Source of the DNA: an uncultured Oscillospiraceae bacterium
Lineage (GTDB): Bacteria; Bacillota; Clostridia; Oscillospirales; Ruminococcaceae
Length of the DNA stretch: 20,989 nt
Assembly (NCBI GenBank): GCA_910578965.1
Contig: CAJTSP010000036.1
Span: 1 to 20,989, forward strand
Direction: 5' to 3'
Made by a program: the position numbers and the translations under genes. Below are positions 15,177 through 20,989 of this stretch, piece by piece (the stretch's first letter is position 1; each line of letters opens with the position of its first letter). Under the pieces are notes generated by a model. It was not told the DNA's origin. It was given only the letters and a program-made list of their open reading frames with translations, and searched no databases.

Positions 15177-16016
15177 TCAAAGTTCATACTCGATCTTTCG
15201 TTTGGGCGAAGCACCCCAGCCCGCCGCGGCCCCGCCGCCGGTTTCGGGCATTCCCGGCAGGATGAGGCCGCCGTCCACATGCAGGGTGACGCCCGTGATA
15301 TACGCGGCGCGCTCGGACGCAAGGAAGAGCACGGCGTCGCCGATGTCCGCCGGGGTTCCGGACCGGCCCAACGGGACCGACTTCCCCAGATCGTCCCAGA
15401 AGCTCGGCGGCATCCTGCCCGCGAATTCCTTTTCAACTTCCTGCGCGGTCCGTATCCGCACAGCGCCTGGCCCAATGTTGTTTACCCGGATGCCGTAGGG
15501 CGCAAGGTCCAGCGCGATGGACTGGACCGCGCGGTTCAGCCCGGCCTTGATGCCCCCGTACACCGCATCGCCCGGATAGGCTCTGGCGCCGCGGGTCGAG
15601 GTGATGTTCACGATGCAGCCTTGAATCTCATGCGCCGCCATATAACGGGCTGCCTCCCGCATCAAAAGAAGGTAGTTCTTAAAATCCAACTGGATCAAAT
15701 AGTCCAGATTATCCTCGGTGAGGTCAAGAATATCCTCGAAGATGGTTGCGCCCGCGTTGTTCACCATCAGGGTCAGCCCCTCCAGTGCGGCAACTGCCCG
15801 GCGGAACGCCCTAACTCCCTCTCCCGGTTTTTCCAGCGAGGCCTGCAGGCACTGACAGCAGGTCCCATAGCGGTTTGCAAGCGCGGCCGCAGCCTGCTCC
15901 GCATCCTCTTTTTTGGAATTGTAGGTAAACACCACATCGTAGCCGTCCGAGGCCAGCTTTTCAACGATCCCCCTGCCGATGCCCCGGCTTCCCCCGGTCA
16001 CAAATGCTTTTTTCAT
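15177..16016 (-). CDS. Short-chain dehydrogenase/reductase, predicted sugar dehydrogenase
   Basis: Classical SDR of 279 aa using NAD(P). The Rossmann glycine motif is TGGSRGIG (7-14), the NNAG motif is at 86-89, and the catalytic residues are S140, Y153 and K157 (YGGIK). The C-terminal YITGVTLHVDGG (239-250) is a family hallmark. About 25 Gly/Ala-rich and charged residues extend beyond it. The start is supported by GAGGAGGG four to five bases upstream. In this operon it most likely oxidises the C1 hydroxyl of a free sugar to a lactone, feeding the lactonase and dehydratase. SDRs also include ketoreductases, so this role rests on context. It lies 84 bases after the lactonase and 13 before the dehydratase. 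Confidence 0.9.
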   Translation of the reverse strand: MKKAFVTGGSRGIGRGIVEKLASDGYDVVFTYNSKKEDAEQAAAALANRYGTCCQCLQASLEKPGEGVRAFRRAVAALEGLTLMVNNAGATIFEDILDLTEDNLDYLIQLDFKNYLLLMREAARYMAAHEIQGCIVNITSTRGARAYPGDAVYGGIKAGLNRAVQSIALDLAPYGIRVNNIGPGAVRIRTAQEVEKEFAGRMPPSFWDDLGKSVPLGRSGTPADIGDAVLFLASERAAYITGVTLHVDGGLILPGMPETGGGAAAGWGASPKRKIEYEL

Positions 16017-16050
16017 TACAGCCCTCCTCTTTTCCGTCTGCCCGAAGGGC

Positions 16051-16080
16051 GGCCGGTATGGTTTTGCCCCGGATACGGCC
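16051..16080 (-). repeat. Intercistronic hairpin between lactonase and dehydrogenase genes
   Basis: GGCCGGTAT (16051-16059) pairs with ATACGGCC (16073-16080) apart from one bulged base. A second small hairpin, GCCC-GAA-GGGC, is at 16040-16050. They occupy most of the 84-base gap. No T-run follows, so they may act as an mRNA-processing or stability element. Confidence 0.4.
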
Positions 16081-16100
16081 AGACCTTGGCAGGCGCTCTC

Positions 16101-17171
16101 TTATAATATTGTCGTGCAAAAGCTGACCTGCGGCACCGCGGCGCGTGCCAGCAGCCGCCCCGGAACGCCGCCTTCGCCCATCGCGTAGACCAGCAGCTCA
16201 CCGGAACCTTGGCAGGCCGCTGCAAAAAACCGGCCCTTTGGGTCCAGGCAGAAGCTGCGCGGGCCGGCCCCGTCCAGCCTGTGCCGCGCAATCCGGCGCA
16301 GCCTGCCGCTGTCCTGCTCCCTCGCAAAAGCCACGATGTCATCCGCGCCTCGGTTGGAGGCGTACAAAAAGCGCCCGTCCCAACTCAGATGGATGTCCGC
16401 GGCAAGATTGGCGCCTGCAAAATCCTCCGGCAGCAGCGGCAGTGCCTGCAGAAAGCTGGCCCTCCCCTCTGTTTCCTTCCATGCAAAGGCAAACACCCTG
16501 CTGCCCATCTCCGTCACGAGATAGAGGAACCTGCCATCCGGTGAAAACGCCATGTGCCGCGGGCCTTCGCCCTCGGGAACCCGCAATTGTGTGTCACCGT
16601 CGGTCAGCCGCCCGGTTTTGGGGTCGATGCGGTATACGAATATCCGGTCCAGCCCGAGGTCTGCCGCAAGCAGCCAGGCGCCGCCCGGCGACACAAGGGT
16701 AGAGTGGATATGCGGCCCCTCCTGCCGGAAGGCCTGGTCGTATCCTACCCCGGTGTGCTGCCTGTGTTCGGCGATCCGGGCCGGCCGCCAGCCGTCGGCC
16801 AGCTCAATTACCGCCAGGTCGCCGGTCATATAATTGCTTACGCTGGCATATTTTCCGCCGGGCCATACCGTTACATGGCACATCGCAGTGCCCGGTACCG
16901 CTACTCCGGCGCCCTTTTCCAGCCGCCTTCCTCCCTCCGTCCAGCGGTACCCGTCCAAAAAACAGGTGCCGACCTGCTCGCAGACGGCAAGCACGCCTTG
17001 CGGGGTGCAGGCGAGGAAGGAGGGGTTTTCGCTCCCGCCGTTTTGGGAAAGGAGCCGCAGCGCCCCGTTTTCGGGCTCAAAGGAAAACACCTCGATCCCC
17101 TTTCCGCCCGTTTTGCCGGGGAGGCCTAAAATCCCTCCGTCCGTATAACCGGAAACCATCAGCTTCACCAT
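16101..17171 (-). CDS. Beta-propeller lactonase (Pgl/YkgB-type, PF10282)
   Basis: Predicted cytoplasmic seven-bladed beta-propeller lactonase of 356 aa, the usual size for the 6-phosphogluconolactonase (Pgl/YbhE) family. Blade-type repeats are visible: GEGPRHMAFSPDGRFLYLVTE (blocks from 201), ADIHLSWDGRFLYASNRG (258-275) and GAGPRSFCLDPKGRFF (301-316). HIHS (154-157) and PRHM (204-207) match family active-site regions. Start 17171 follows AAGGAG about eight bases upstream. It lies 12 bases after the ATPase gene and before the dehydrogenase. The neighbourhood suggests hydrolysis of an unphosphorylated aldonolactone made by the SDR, rather than 6-phosphogluconolactone. No signal peptide is seen. 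Confidence 0.88.
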   Translation of the reverse strand: MVKLMVSGYTDGGILGLPGKTGGKGIEVFSFEPENGALRLLSQNGGSENPSFLACTPQGVLAVCEQVGTCFLDGYRWTEGGRRLEKGAGVAVPGTAMCHVTVWPGGKYASVSNYMTGDLAVIELADGWRPARIAEHRQHTGVGYDQAFRQEGPHIHSTLVSPGGAWLLAADLGLDRIFVYRIDPKTGRLTDGDTQLRVPEGEGPRHMAFSPDGRFLYLVTEMGSRVFAFAWKETEGRASFLQALPLLPEDFAGANLAADIHLSWDGRFLYASNRGADDIVAFAREQDSGRLRRIARHRLDGAGPRSFCLDPKGRFFAAACQGSGELLVYAMGEGGVPGRLLARAAVPQVSFCTTIL

Positions 17172-17183
17172 ATTTTCCGCTCC

Positions 17184-18704
17184 TTATGCAGGCTTTGCGG
17201 CGATGGCCGCCTGCATCACGTTGGTCTGGCTAATATCCTCGCCCTGAAGCTCGGCTGTCACCGTCCCATTGGCAATCACCAGACAGCGGTCCGACATCGA
17301 CACCAGCTCCGGCATATCGCTGGACACCATAATGATCGAGATTCCCTGCGCGCACAGCTCCCGCATGATGGCGTAGATTTCCGCCTTGCTCCCCACATCC
17401 ACACCGCGTGTGGGTTCGTCCACCAGCAGGATGGACACGTCCTTGATCAGCCATTTGCCCAGCACCACCTTCTGCTGGTTCCCGCCGGAGAGGTTGGTGA
17501 TCTGCGTATCCATCCCGGGAGCGCGCACACGCATCCGCTCGAACGGCACGCCCGCCGTCCGCCGCTCCTCTCGGAAATTGATGAAAAACCGGTGCGGGAG
17601 CTCCCGCAGAGAGGGCAGGGTCAGATTGTGCAGGATTGAAAAGGCCCATATGAAGCCGTTGATCTTCCGGTCTTCCGGCACCAGGCCGATACCCGCCCGG
17701 ATTGCGTCGCGCGGGCAGGTGATGGGCGTTTCCTTTCCCCGCACATATATTTTTTTTCGCACCCCATGCGTCAACTGGCCGAAAACGGCGCCCAGAATCT
17801 CGCTGCGCCCTGCGCCCACAAGCCCGCCGATGCCAAGGATTTCGCCCCGGCGCACAGAGAAGCTGATGTCCCGCACGATATCCCGCCGTGGATAGGTGGG
17901 ATGCGGCACGCTCAGGCCCTCCACACGCAGAAGCTCCTCCCCCAAAACGCCTGTGCCGGGCGCGTACATGTTTTCGATCCTGCGCCCGATCATCCCCTCC
18001 ACCAGGTCCTCCTCGCTGACCTCGCCGACCCCTTTGGTAAAGACGACCTCCCCGTCCCGCATAACCGTCACGCGGTCGCAGACACGGTACACCTCCTCCA
18101 GCTTGTGGGTGATAAAGAGGCAGGCTACCCCTTCCCCGCGCATATCGCGCAGGAAATCCACCAGCAGATCCACCTGATCGCCGGTCAGAGCGCTGGTCGG
18201 CTCGTCCATCACAATGATCTGCGGCCTGCGGGAAATGGCGCGCATAATCGCCAGCATCTGCATCTGCCCGCCGTTCAGGGTACGCACGATGTCCTGCGGC
18301 TTAAAGTCCAGGCCCACCCGGTCCAGGATATCCTGCGTATCCGCATACAGCTTGCGGAAATTTACCAAGTGCTTTCCCGGCAGGTTTCCCACATAGATGT
18401 TTTCTGCCACCGTGCCGTCGAGCATCATGTTCATTTCCTGATACACCATCTCGATCCCGATGGCCTTTGCGTCGCGCACCGACGCAAATTCCTGCCGGTT
18501 TCCGCCCACATAGATTTCCCCCTCAAACTCATGGGCATTGTACGCGCCGCTCAGCACCTTCATCAGCGTGCTTTTGCCGGCGCCGTTCTCCCCCACAAGG
18601 GCATGAATCTCGCCCCGGCGCACCTCGATCGACACATTGTTCAGCGCCTTTACGCCCGGAAAGCTCTTGGTAATATTTCTCATTTCTAAAATCGTCTCGT
18701 TCAT
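17184..18704 (-). CDS. Sugar ABC transporter ATPase, tandem-domain (RbsA/MglA/XylG type)
   Basis: Two fused nucleotide-binding domains that power a ribose/galactose-type sugar importer on the cytoplasmic face of the membrane. 506 aa. Domain 1: Walker A GENGAGKST (38-46), signature LNGGQMQ (143-149), Walker B IIVMDEPTSAL (163-173), switch H200. Domain 2: degenerate P-loop GLVGAGRSE (294-302, Arg in place of the Lys), signature LSGGNQQ (405-411), Walker B ILLVDEPTRGVD (425-436). A degenerate second P-loop is usual in this family. ATG 18704 was preferred to an in-frame GTG at 18710 because AGGGGG lies seven bases before the ATG but almost touches the GTG. The gene is 13 bases after the permease. 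The domain-1 signature is LNGGQ rather than the usual LSxGQ. Confidence 0.96.
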   Translation of the reverse strand: MNETILEMRNITKSFPGVKALNNVSIEVRRGEIHALVGENGAGKSTLMKVLSGAYNAHEFEGEIYVGGNRQEFASVRDAKAIGIEMVYQEMNMMLDGTVAENIYVGNLPGKHLVNFRKLYADTQDILDRVGLDFKPQDIVRTLNGGQMQMLAIMRAISRRPQIIVMDEPTSALTGDQVDLLVDFLRDMRGEGVACLFITHKLEEVYRVCDRVTVMRDGEVVFTKGVGEVSEEDLVEGMIGRRIENMYAPGTGVLGEELLRVEGLSVPHPTYPRRDIVRDISFSVRRGEILGIGGLVGAGRSEILGAVFGQLTHGVRKKIYVRGKETPITCPRDAIRAGIGLVPEDRKINGFIWAFSILHNLTLPSLRELPHRFFINFREERRTAGVPFERMRVRAPGMDTQITNLSGGNQQKVVLGKWLIKDVSILLVDEPTRGVDVGSKAEIYAIMRELCAQGISIIMVSSDMPELVSMSDRCLVIANGTVTAELQGEDISQTNVMQAAIAAKPA

Positions 18705-18717
18705 CTGCACGCCCCCT

Positions 18718-19686
18718 TTAGCCGCCCGCGCTTTTACTGCGGCGGTACCGGTCGATAAACAGCGCCAAAATCAGGATCACGCCGAAGACCACCTTTTGCC
18801 AGAAGGTCGAAACCCCCATCACGATCAGTGCGTTGGTGATCATCGCAAACAGGATGCAGCCCAGGCCGCTCCCGACCACGGTCCCGCTGCCGCCGAACAT
18901 GCTGCTCCCCCCGATGATCACAGAGGCCATGATGGTCAGCTCGGTGCCCTGCCCCGCGTTGATCTGCGCGCTGGAAAAGCGGGAGGCATACAAGATACCG
19001 GTCAGCGCGGCGAAAAAGCCGACCGCCGTATACAGTTGGATATGCTTTTTGTCGGGGTCAATACCGGAAAGATATGCCGTGTCGCGGTTGCCGCCGACCG
19101 CGAGCACCTCGCGGCCGTATTTGGTCTTTTTCAGCACAATATGGCCGGCAATGCCGATCACCAGCGCATAAAGCACCACCAGGGACATATTGCCGAACAG
19201 GCGCGTCTGCGCGATGGCCTTGAAGGCGCCGTTCAGCCCGAGCACCGCGTTGTTGCCCGTGATGACGCTGATCAGGCCGTTGACGGCGTACTGCATGCCC
19301 ATCGTGGAGATAAAGCCTGGCAGCCCGCACCGGACAACCAGGATCCCGTTTACAAGCCCTACAAAGGAGCCCGCCAGCAGCCCCAGCGCGAGCGAGGCAA
19401 CGAGCGGAAGCCCCGCGTTGGAGGCAATCGCCGCGATCACTCCGCCAAACGCTGTGGTCGCGCCGATCGAGAGGTCCATCTGGCACGAGGCCATCAGGTA
19501 GGTCAGCGGGACAGCCAGGATAAAGGTGAAGCTTGCCGTGCGAAGGATGTCGAATATGTTCGCGGGGGATAAAAACGCCGGCTGGATGATCGTGGAGATC
19601 AGGATCATGATAATCAGCGGCACCAGCGCGCTCAGCTCCTGCGAGGCGATAAACTTTTTCAAGAGAGCCGGTTTCTTTTTTTCCAT
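18718..19686 (-). CDS. Sugar ABC transporter permease (RbsC type)
   Basis: Integral membrane permease of the BPD_transp_2 family (RbsC/XylH-like), 322 aa with about eight to ten hydrophobic segments. Typical family stretches are QMDLSIGATTAFGG near 70, GLPGFISTMGMQ (the EAA-like region between segments) and VIIGGSSMFGGSGTVVGS near the C-terminus. It forms a homodimeric channel with the ATPase. ATG 19686 follows AGGGAG at nine bases. It lies 114 bases after the binding-protein gene, a gap that contains a strong hairpin, and 13 bases before the ATPase gene. Confidence 0.95.
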   Translation of the reverse strand: MEKKKPALLKKFIASQELSALVPLIIMILISTIIQPAFLSPANIFDILRTASFTFILAVPLTYLMASCQMDLSIGATTAFGGVIAAIASNAGLPLVASLALGLLAGSFVGLVNGILVVRCGLPGFISTMGMQYAVNGLISVITGNNAVLGLNGAFKAIAQTRLFGNMSLVVLYALVIGIAGHIVLKKTKYGREVLAVGGNRDTAYLSGIDPDKKHIQLYTAVGFFAALTGILYASRFSSAQINAGQGTELTIMASVIIGGSSMFGGSGTVVGSGLGCILFAMITNALIVMGVSTFWQKVVFGVILILALFIDRYRRSKSAGG

Positions 19687-19724
19687 CGTTTCGTTCTCCC
19701 TATGGCATCTATTTCTTTGTACGG

Positions 19725-19767
19725 GCTGCCGGCGCCTTTTCTGTCCCGTAAAAACGGCGCCGGCAGC
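19725..19767 (-). repeat. Strong intercistronic hairpin between binding-protein and permease genes
   Basis: GCTGCCGGCGCC (19725-19736) and GGCGCCGGCAGC (19756-19767) form a perfect 12-bp stem with a 19-nt loop. No T-run follows on the minus strand, so full termination is not expected. Such hairpins often raise binding-protein mRNA relative to the permease and ATPase. Confidence 0.6.
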
Positions 19768-19800
19768 TTCGCGGCGTCTGCGCCGGCACTTCCGCCCCGG

Positions 19801-20835
19801 TTAAGGCCAGTTTAGTTCCGTCTCGGCCACGCCCAGCTCATCCAGCTTTTCCCGCAGGTTGTCCGCATCGAACAGGACCAGCCTGACCGGGATGTAATAG
19901 ACCTCCGGCTTGCCGCCGTCCAGCAAGGTTTTGGCCGCCTCGGCACAGGAAATGCCCTCCCCGTAGCAATCAAGCTGCCCGCCCTGCGTATAGGCGCCGT
20001 CCAGTAGGAGCTGAAGGTTTTCCACCTCCGCGTCGGGCGTCGCACAATAGAATTCCCCCTGCAGGCCGTGCTCCTCCACAAACGAAGCGCCCGCCACCAT
20101 GGCATAGGTCTCCACGCCGTAATACGCATTCATCCCCGGGTTGACCAGATAGGTTGCGTTGAGCTTGTCCTGCGCGACAGAGGCAGAGGAATCGTTGGTG
20201 TCTGCGCCAAGGTCGGTCACAGGGCCGGCGAAGGTATCCTTGAGCGCGTCCAAAAAGCCTTGCCGCTGATCGTCCTGCCCGGAGCCGAACATTGTTTGGA
20301 TCGAGAAAAAATTACACTCGGCCACCCCGTCCTCGTTCATCATGTTGGCCATGTATTGCCCGCTCTCGTATCCCATCGTGTAGTAATCAGGCCCGACACA
20401 GCATTCCAGCAGCTCCGGCCCCATATCGGCGGCCACGCCCAGCACAATGCAGCCCGCCTCCTTTGCGCGGCCGACCACATCCGCCCACATATTGGCGTCC
20501 GTGCCGCACACGCACAGAATCTTGTAGCCCTGCGAGATGGCCGATTCGGCCAGCTCGATCATCTCGGTCTGGCTGTTCGTTGTTACCGGGGTCCAGTATT
20601 CCCCCTGCCAGCCATAGCTTTCGCATTGATCCAGCCAGCCCTTTTCGATCGGGGCCCAATAGGAGCCGCCCGCCATCACCGAGATCATCACAGCCTTGAC
20701 CGCGCCGTCCTCCGCGGCGGGGAGGCTGCCCCCGGGGCTGCCTGCGGGCGCCGACGGACTGGCTGGGACACTCGCACAGCCTGCCATACCGAGGGTCAGG
20801 ATCAGGATCAATAAAAATGCGATTTGCTTTTTCAT
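19801..20835 (-). CDS. Sugar-binding lipoprotein of the ABC importer (periplasmic-binding-protein family 4-like)
   Basis: First gene of the operon. Lipoprotein of 344 aa with an Ile/Leu-rich signal and a lipobox ending GMAGC (C20), then a Ser/Pro/Gly/Ala linker to about residue 50. The mature part resembles RbsB/Peripla_BP_4 proteins: AVMISVMAGGSYWAPIEKGW, a first-strand-type start, then ESAISQGYKILCVCGTD (loop with a ligand-site Asp), and YYTMGYESGQYMANMM in the middle. Several aromatic and acidic residues in these loops could contact a sugar. ATG 20835 follows GGGAGG six to seven bases upstream; an in-frame ATG at 20913 would bury the signal peptide and is rejected. The ligand is unknown; the divergence from classical RbsB suggests it is not simply ribose. 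Confidence 0.9.
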   Translation of the reverse strand: MKKQIAFLLILILTLGMAGCASVPASPSAPAGSPGGSLPAAEDGAVKAVMISVMAGGSYWAPIEKGWLDQCESYGWQGEYWTPVTTNSQTEMIELAESAISQGYKILCVCGTDANMWADVVGRAKEAGCIVLGVAADMGPELLECCVGPDYYTMGYESGQYMANMMNEDGVAECNFFSIQTMFGSGQDDQRQGFLDALKDTFAGPVTDLGADTNDSSASVAQDKLNATYLVNPGMNAYYGVETYAMVAGASFVEEHGLQGEFYCATPDAEVENLQLLLDGAYTQGGQLDCYGEGISCAEAAKTLLDGGKPEVYYIPVRLVLFDADNLREKLDELGVAETELNWP

Positions 20836-20876
20836 ACTATGCCTCCCAATTTGTTTGTTTTCAGTGGTTGATTGCG

Positions 20877-20894
20877 GCCGTTTTGCAAAATGGC
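20877..20894. promoter_or_regulatory. 18-bp near-perfect palindrome, candidate operator
   Basis: GCCGTTTTGCAAAATGGC matches its reverse complement at 16 of 18 positions, with the core TTTTGCAAAA. It lies between the predicted promoter and the first gene, about 50-70 bases downstream of the predicted transcription start and 42 bases before the ATG, suitable for a dimeric repressor acting as a roadblock. LacI- or GntR-type binding is possible, but no regulator gene is visible. Confidence 0.45.
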
Positions 20895-20938
20895 TTGGCA
20901 CTGCGCGCCCCATTCCGGGGCCTTCTTTTCCTTTAAGG

Positions 20939-20967
20939 ATGTTTTAAGTGTATCACAATATGTTTTA
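20939..20967. repeat. Two direct ATGTTTTA repeats, 21-bp period, at the operon promoter
   Basis: ATGTTTTA occurs at 20939-20946 and 20960-20967. The period of 21 bases is two helical turns, so both copies face the same side of DNA. One copy lies in the promoter spacer and the other next to the -10 on its downstream side. This suits an AraC-, LysR- or response-regulator-like factor, though the region is AT-rich and chance is possible. Confidence 0.4.
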
Positions 20968-20975
20968 GTAATCAA
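20947..20975 (-). promoter_or_regulatory. Predicted promoter of the sugar catabolic operon
   Basis: On the minus strand, TTGATT (20970-20975) and TACACT (20947-20952) are separated by 17 bases, with TGA just before the -10 (extended -10). Transcription would start near 20940, leaving a leader of about 105 nt before the ATG at 20835. The surrounding AT-rich stretch contrasts with the genes. No second strong promoter is evident inside the operon. Confidence 0.6.
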
Positions 20976-20989
20976 TTAGATATGTTTAC

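Noticed and set aside
15163..15475. N-terminal extension of the dehydratase by 104 codons
   Set aside because: It overlaps the dehydrogenase gene, lacks family similarity, and ATG 15163 has a good ribosome binding site and the typical ManD start.
16101..17171. Reading the lactonase as 6-phosphogluconolactonase of the pentose phosphate pathway
   Set aside because: The family allows it, but no glucose-6-phosphate dehydrogenase or phosphogluconate gene is nearby; the SDR and dehydratase neighbours fit an unphosphorylated lactone better.
1..20989. CRISPR arrays, tRNA or rRNA genes, insertion sequences, prophage or conjugation genes
   Set aside because: No spaced repeats, transposase, integrase, phage structural genes or RNA-gene signatures were recognised anywhere in the window.

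Overview
The window is GC-rich bacterial DNA with Firmicutes gene families: a GHKL/AgrC-type sensor kinase, a PF06541 membrane protein, a YchF/MtnN housekeeping block, strong AGGAGG-type ribosome binding sites and sigma-A-like promoters, several of them extended -10. The proteins and codon style suggest a gut-type Clostridia, most likely Oscillospiraceae/Ruminococcaceae. This is inferred from protein families, not from a marker gene. There are no rRNAs, tRNAs, CRISPR arrays, transposases or phage genes.

Left half (1-11.2 kb), housekeeping and conserved genes in short units. A GHKL sensor kinase runs off the left edge on the minus strand. It is divergent from a plus-strand group: ychF, mtnN (MTA/SAH nucleosidase) and a 113-aa conserved hypothetical, closed by a strong terminator at 3790-3838. 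A minus-strand group follows: a 150-aa helical hypothetical, malQ (4-alpha-glucanotransferase) with its own terminator, and a solute-binding lipoprotein. Divergent from the lipoprotein is a second plus-strand group: an AlaX-type alanyl-tRNA editing protein and trmB, overlapping by ATGA, then a PF06541 membrane protein.

11.2-11.6 kb is a gene-free boundary. It holds a near-consensus promoter (11221-11248), about 200 nt without a credible CDS, a textbook terminator (11450-11493) and an inverted repeat. The promoter-terminator pair could mark a small RNA of about 235 nt.

Right half (11.6-20.9 kb) is one co-oriented minus-strand catabolic operon, read from right to left. Its order is: sugar-binding lipoprotein, RbsC-type permease, RbsA/MglA-type double ATPase, beta-propeller lactonase, short-chain dehydrogenase, ManD/RspA-type enolase-superfamily acid-sugar dehydratase, and two paralogous cytoplasmic proteins resembling clan GH-A glycosidases. 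A promoter lies at 20947-20975, with direct repeats around it and a palindrome downstream.

Dehydrogenase, lactonase and dehydratase are the three steps of a non-phosphorylative oxidative sugar pathway (sugar to lactone to aldonate to 2-keto-3-deoxy-aldonate). The importer and the twin glycosidase-like proteins suggest that a small glycoside or disaccharide is imported, cleaved in the cytoplasm and oxidised. The substrate is unknown. No kinase, KDG-type aldolase or regulator is visible; these must lie elsewhere, possibly beyond the right edge. This operon, especially the twin GH-like proteins with a conserved Cys cluster and a ManD-like enzyme lacking the expected catalytic tyrosine, is the most likely undescribed system here.
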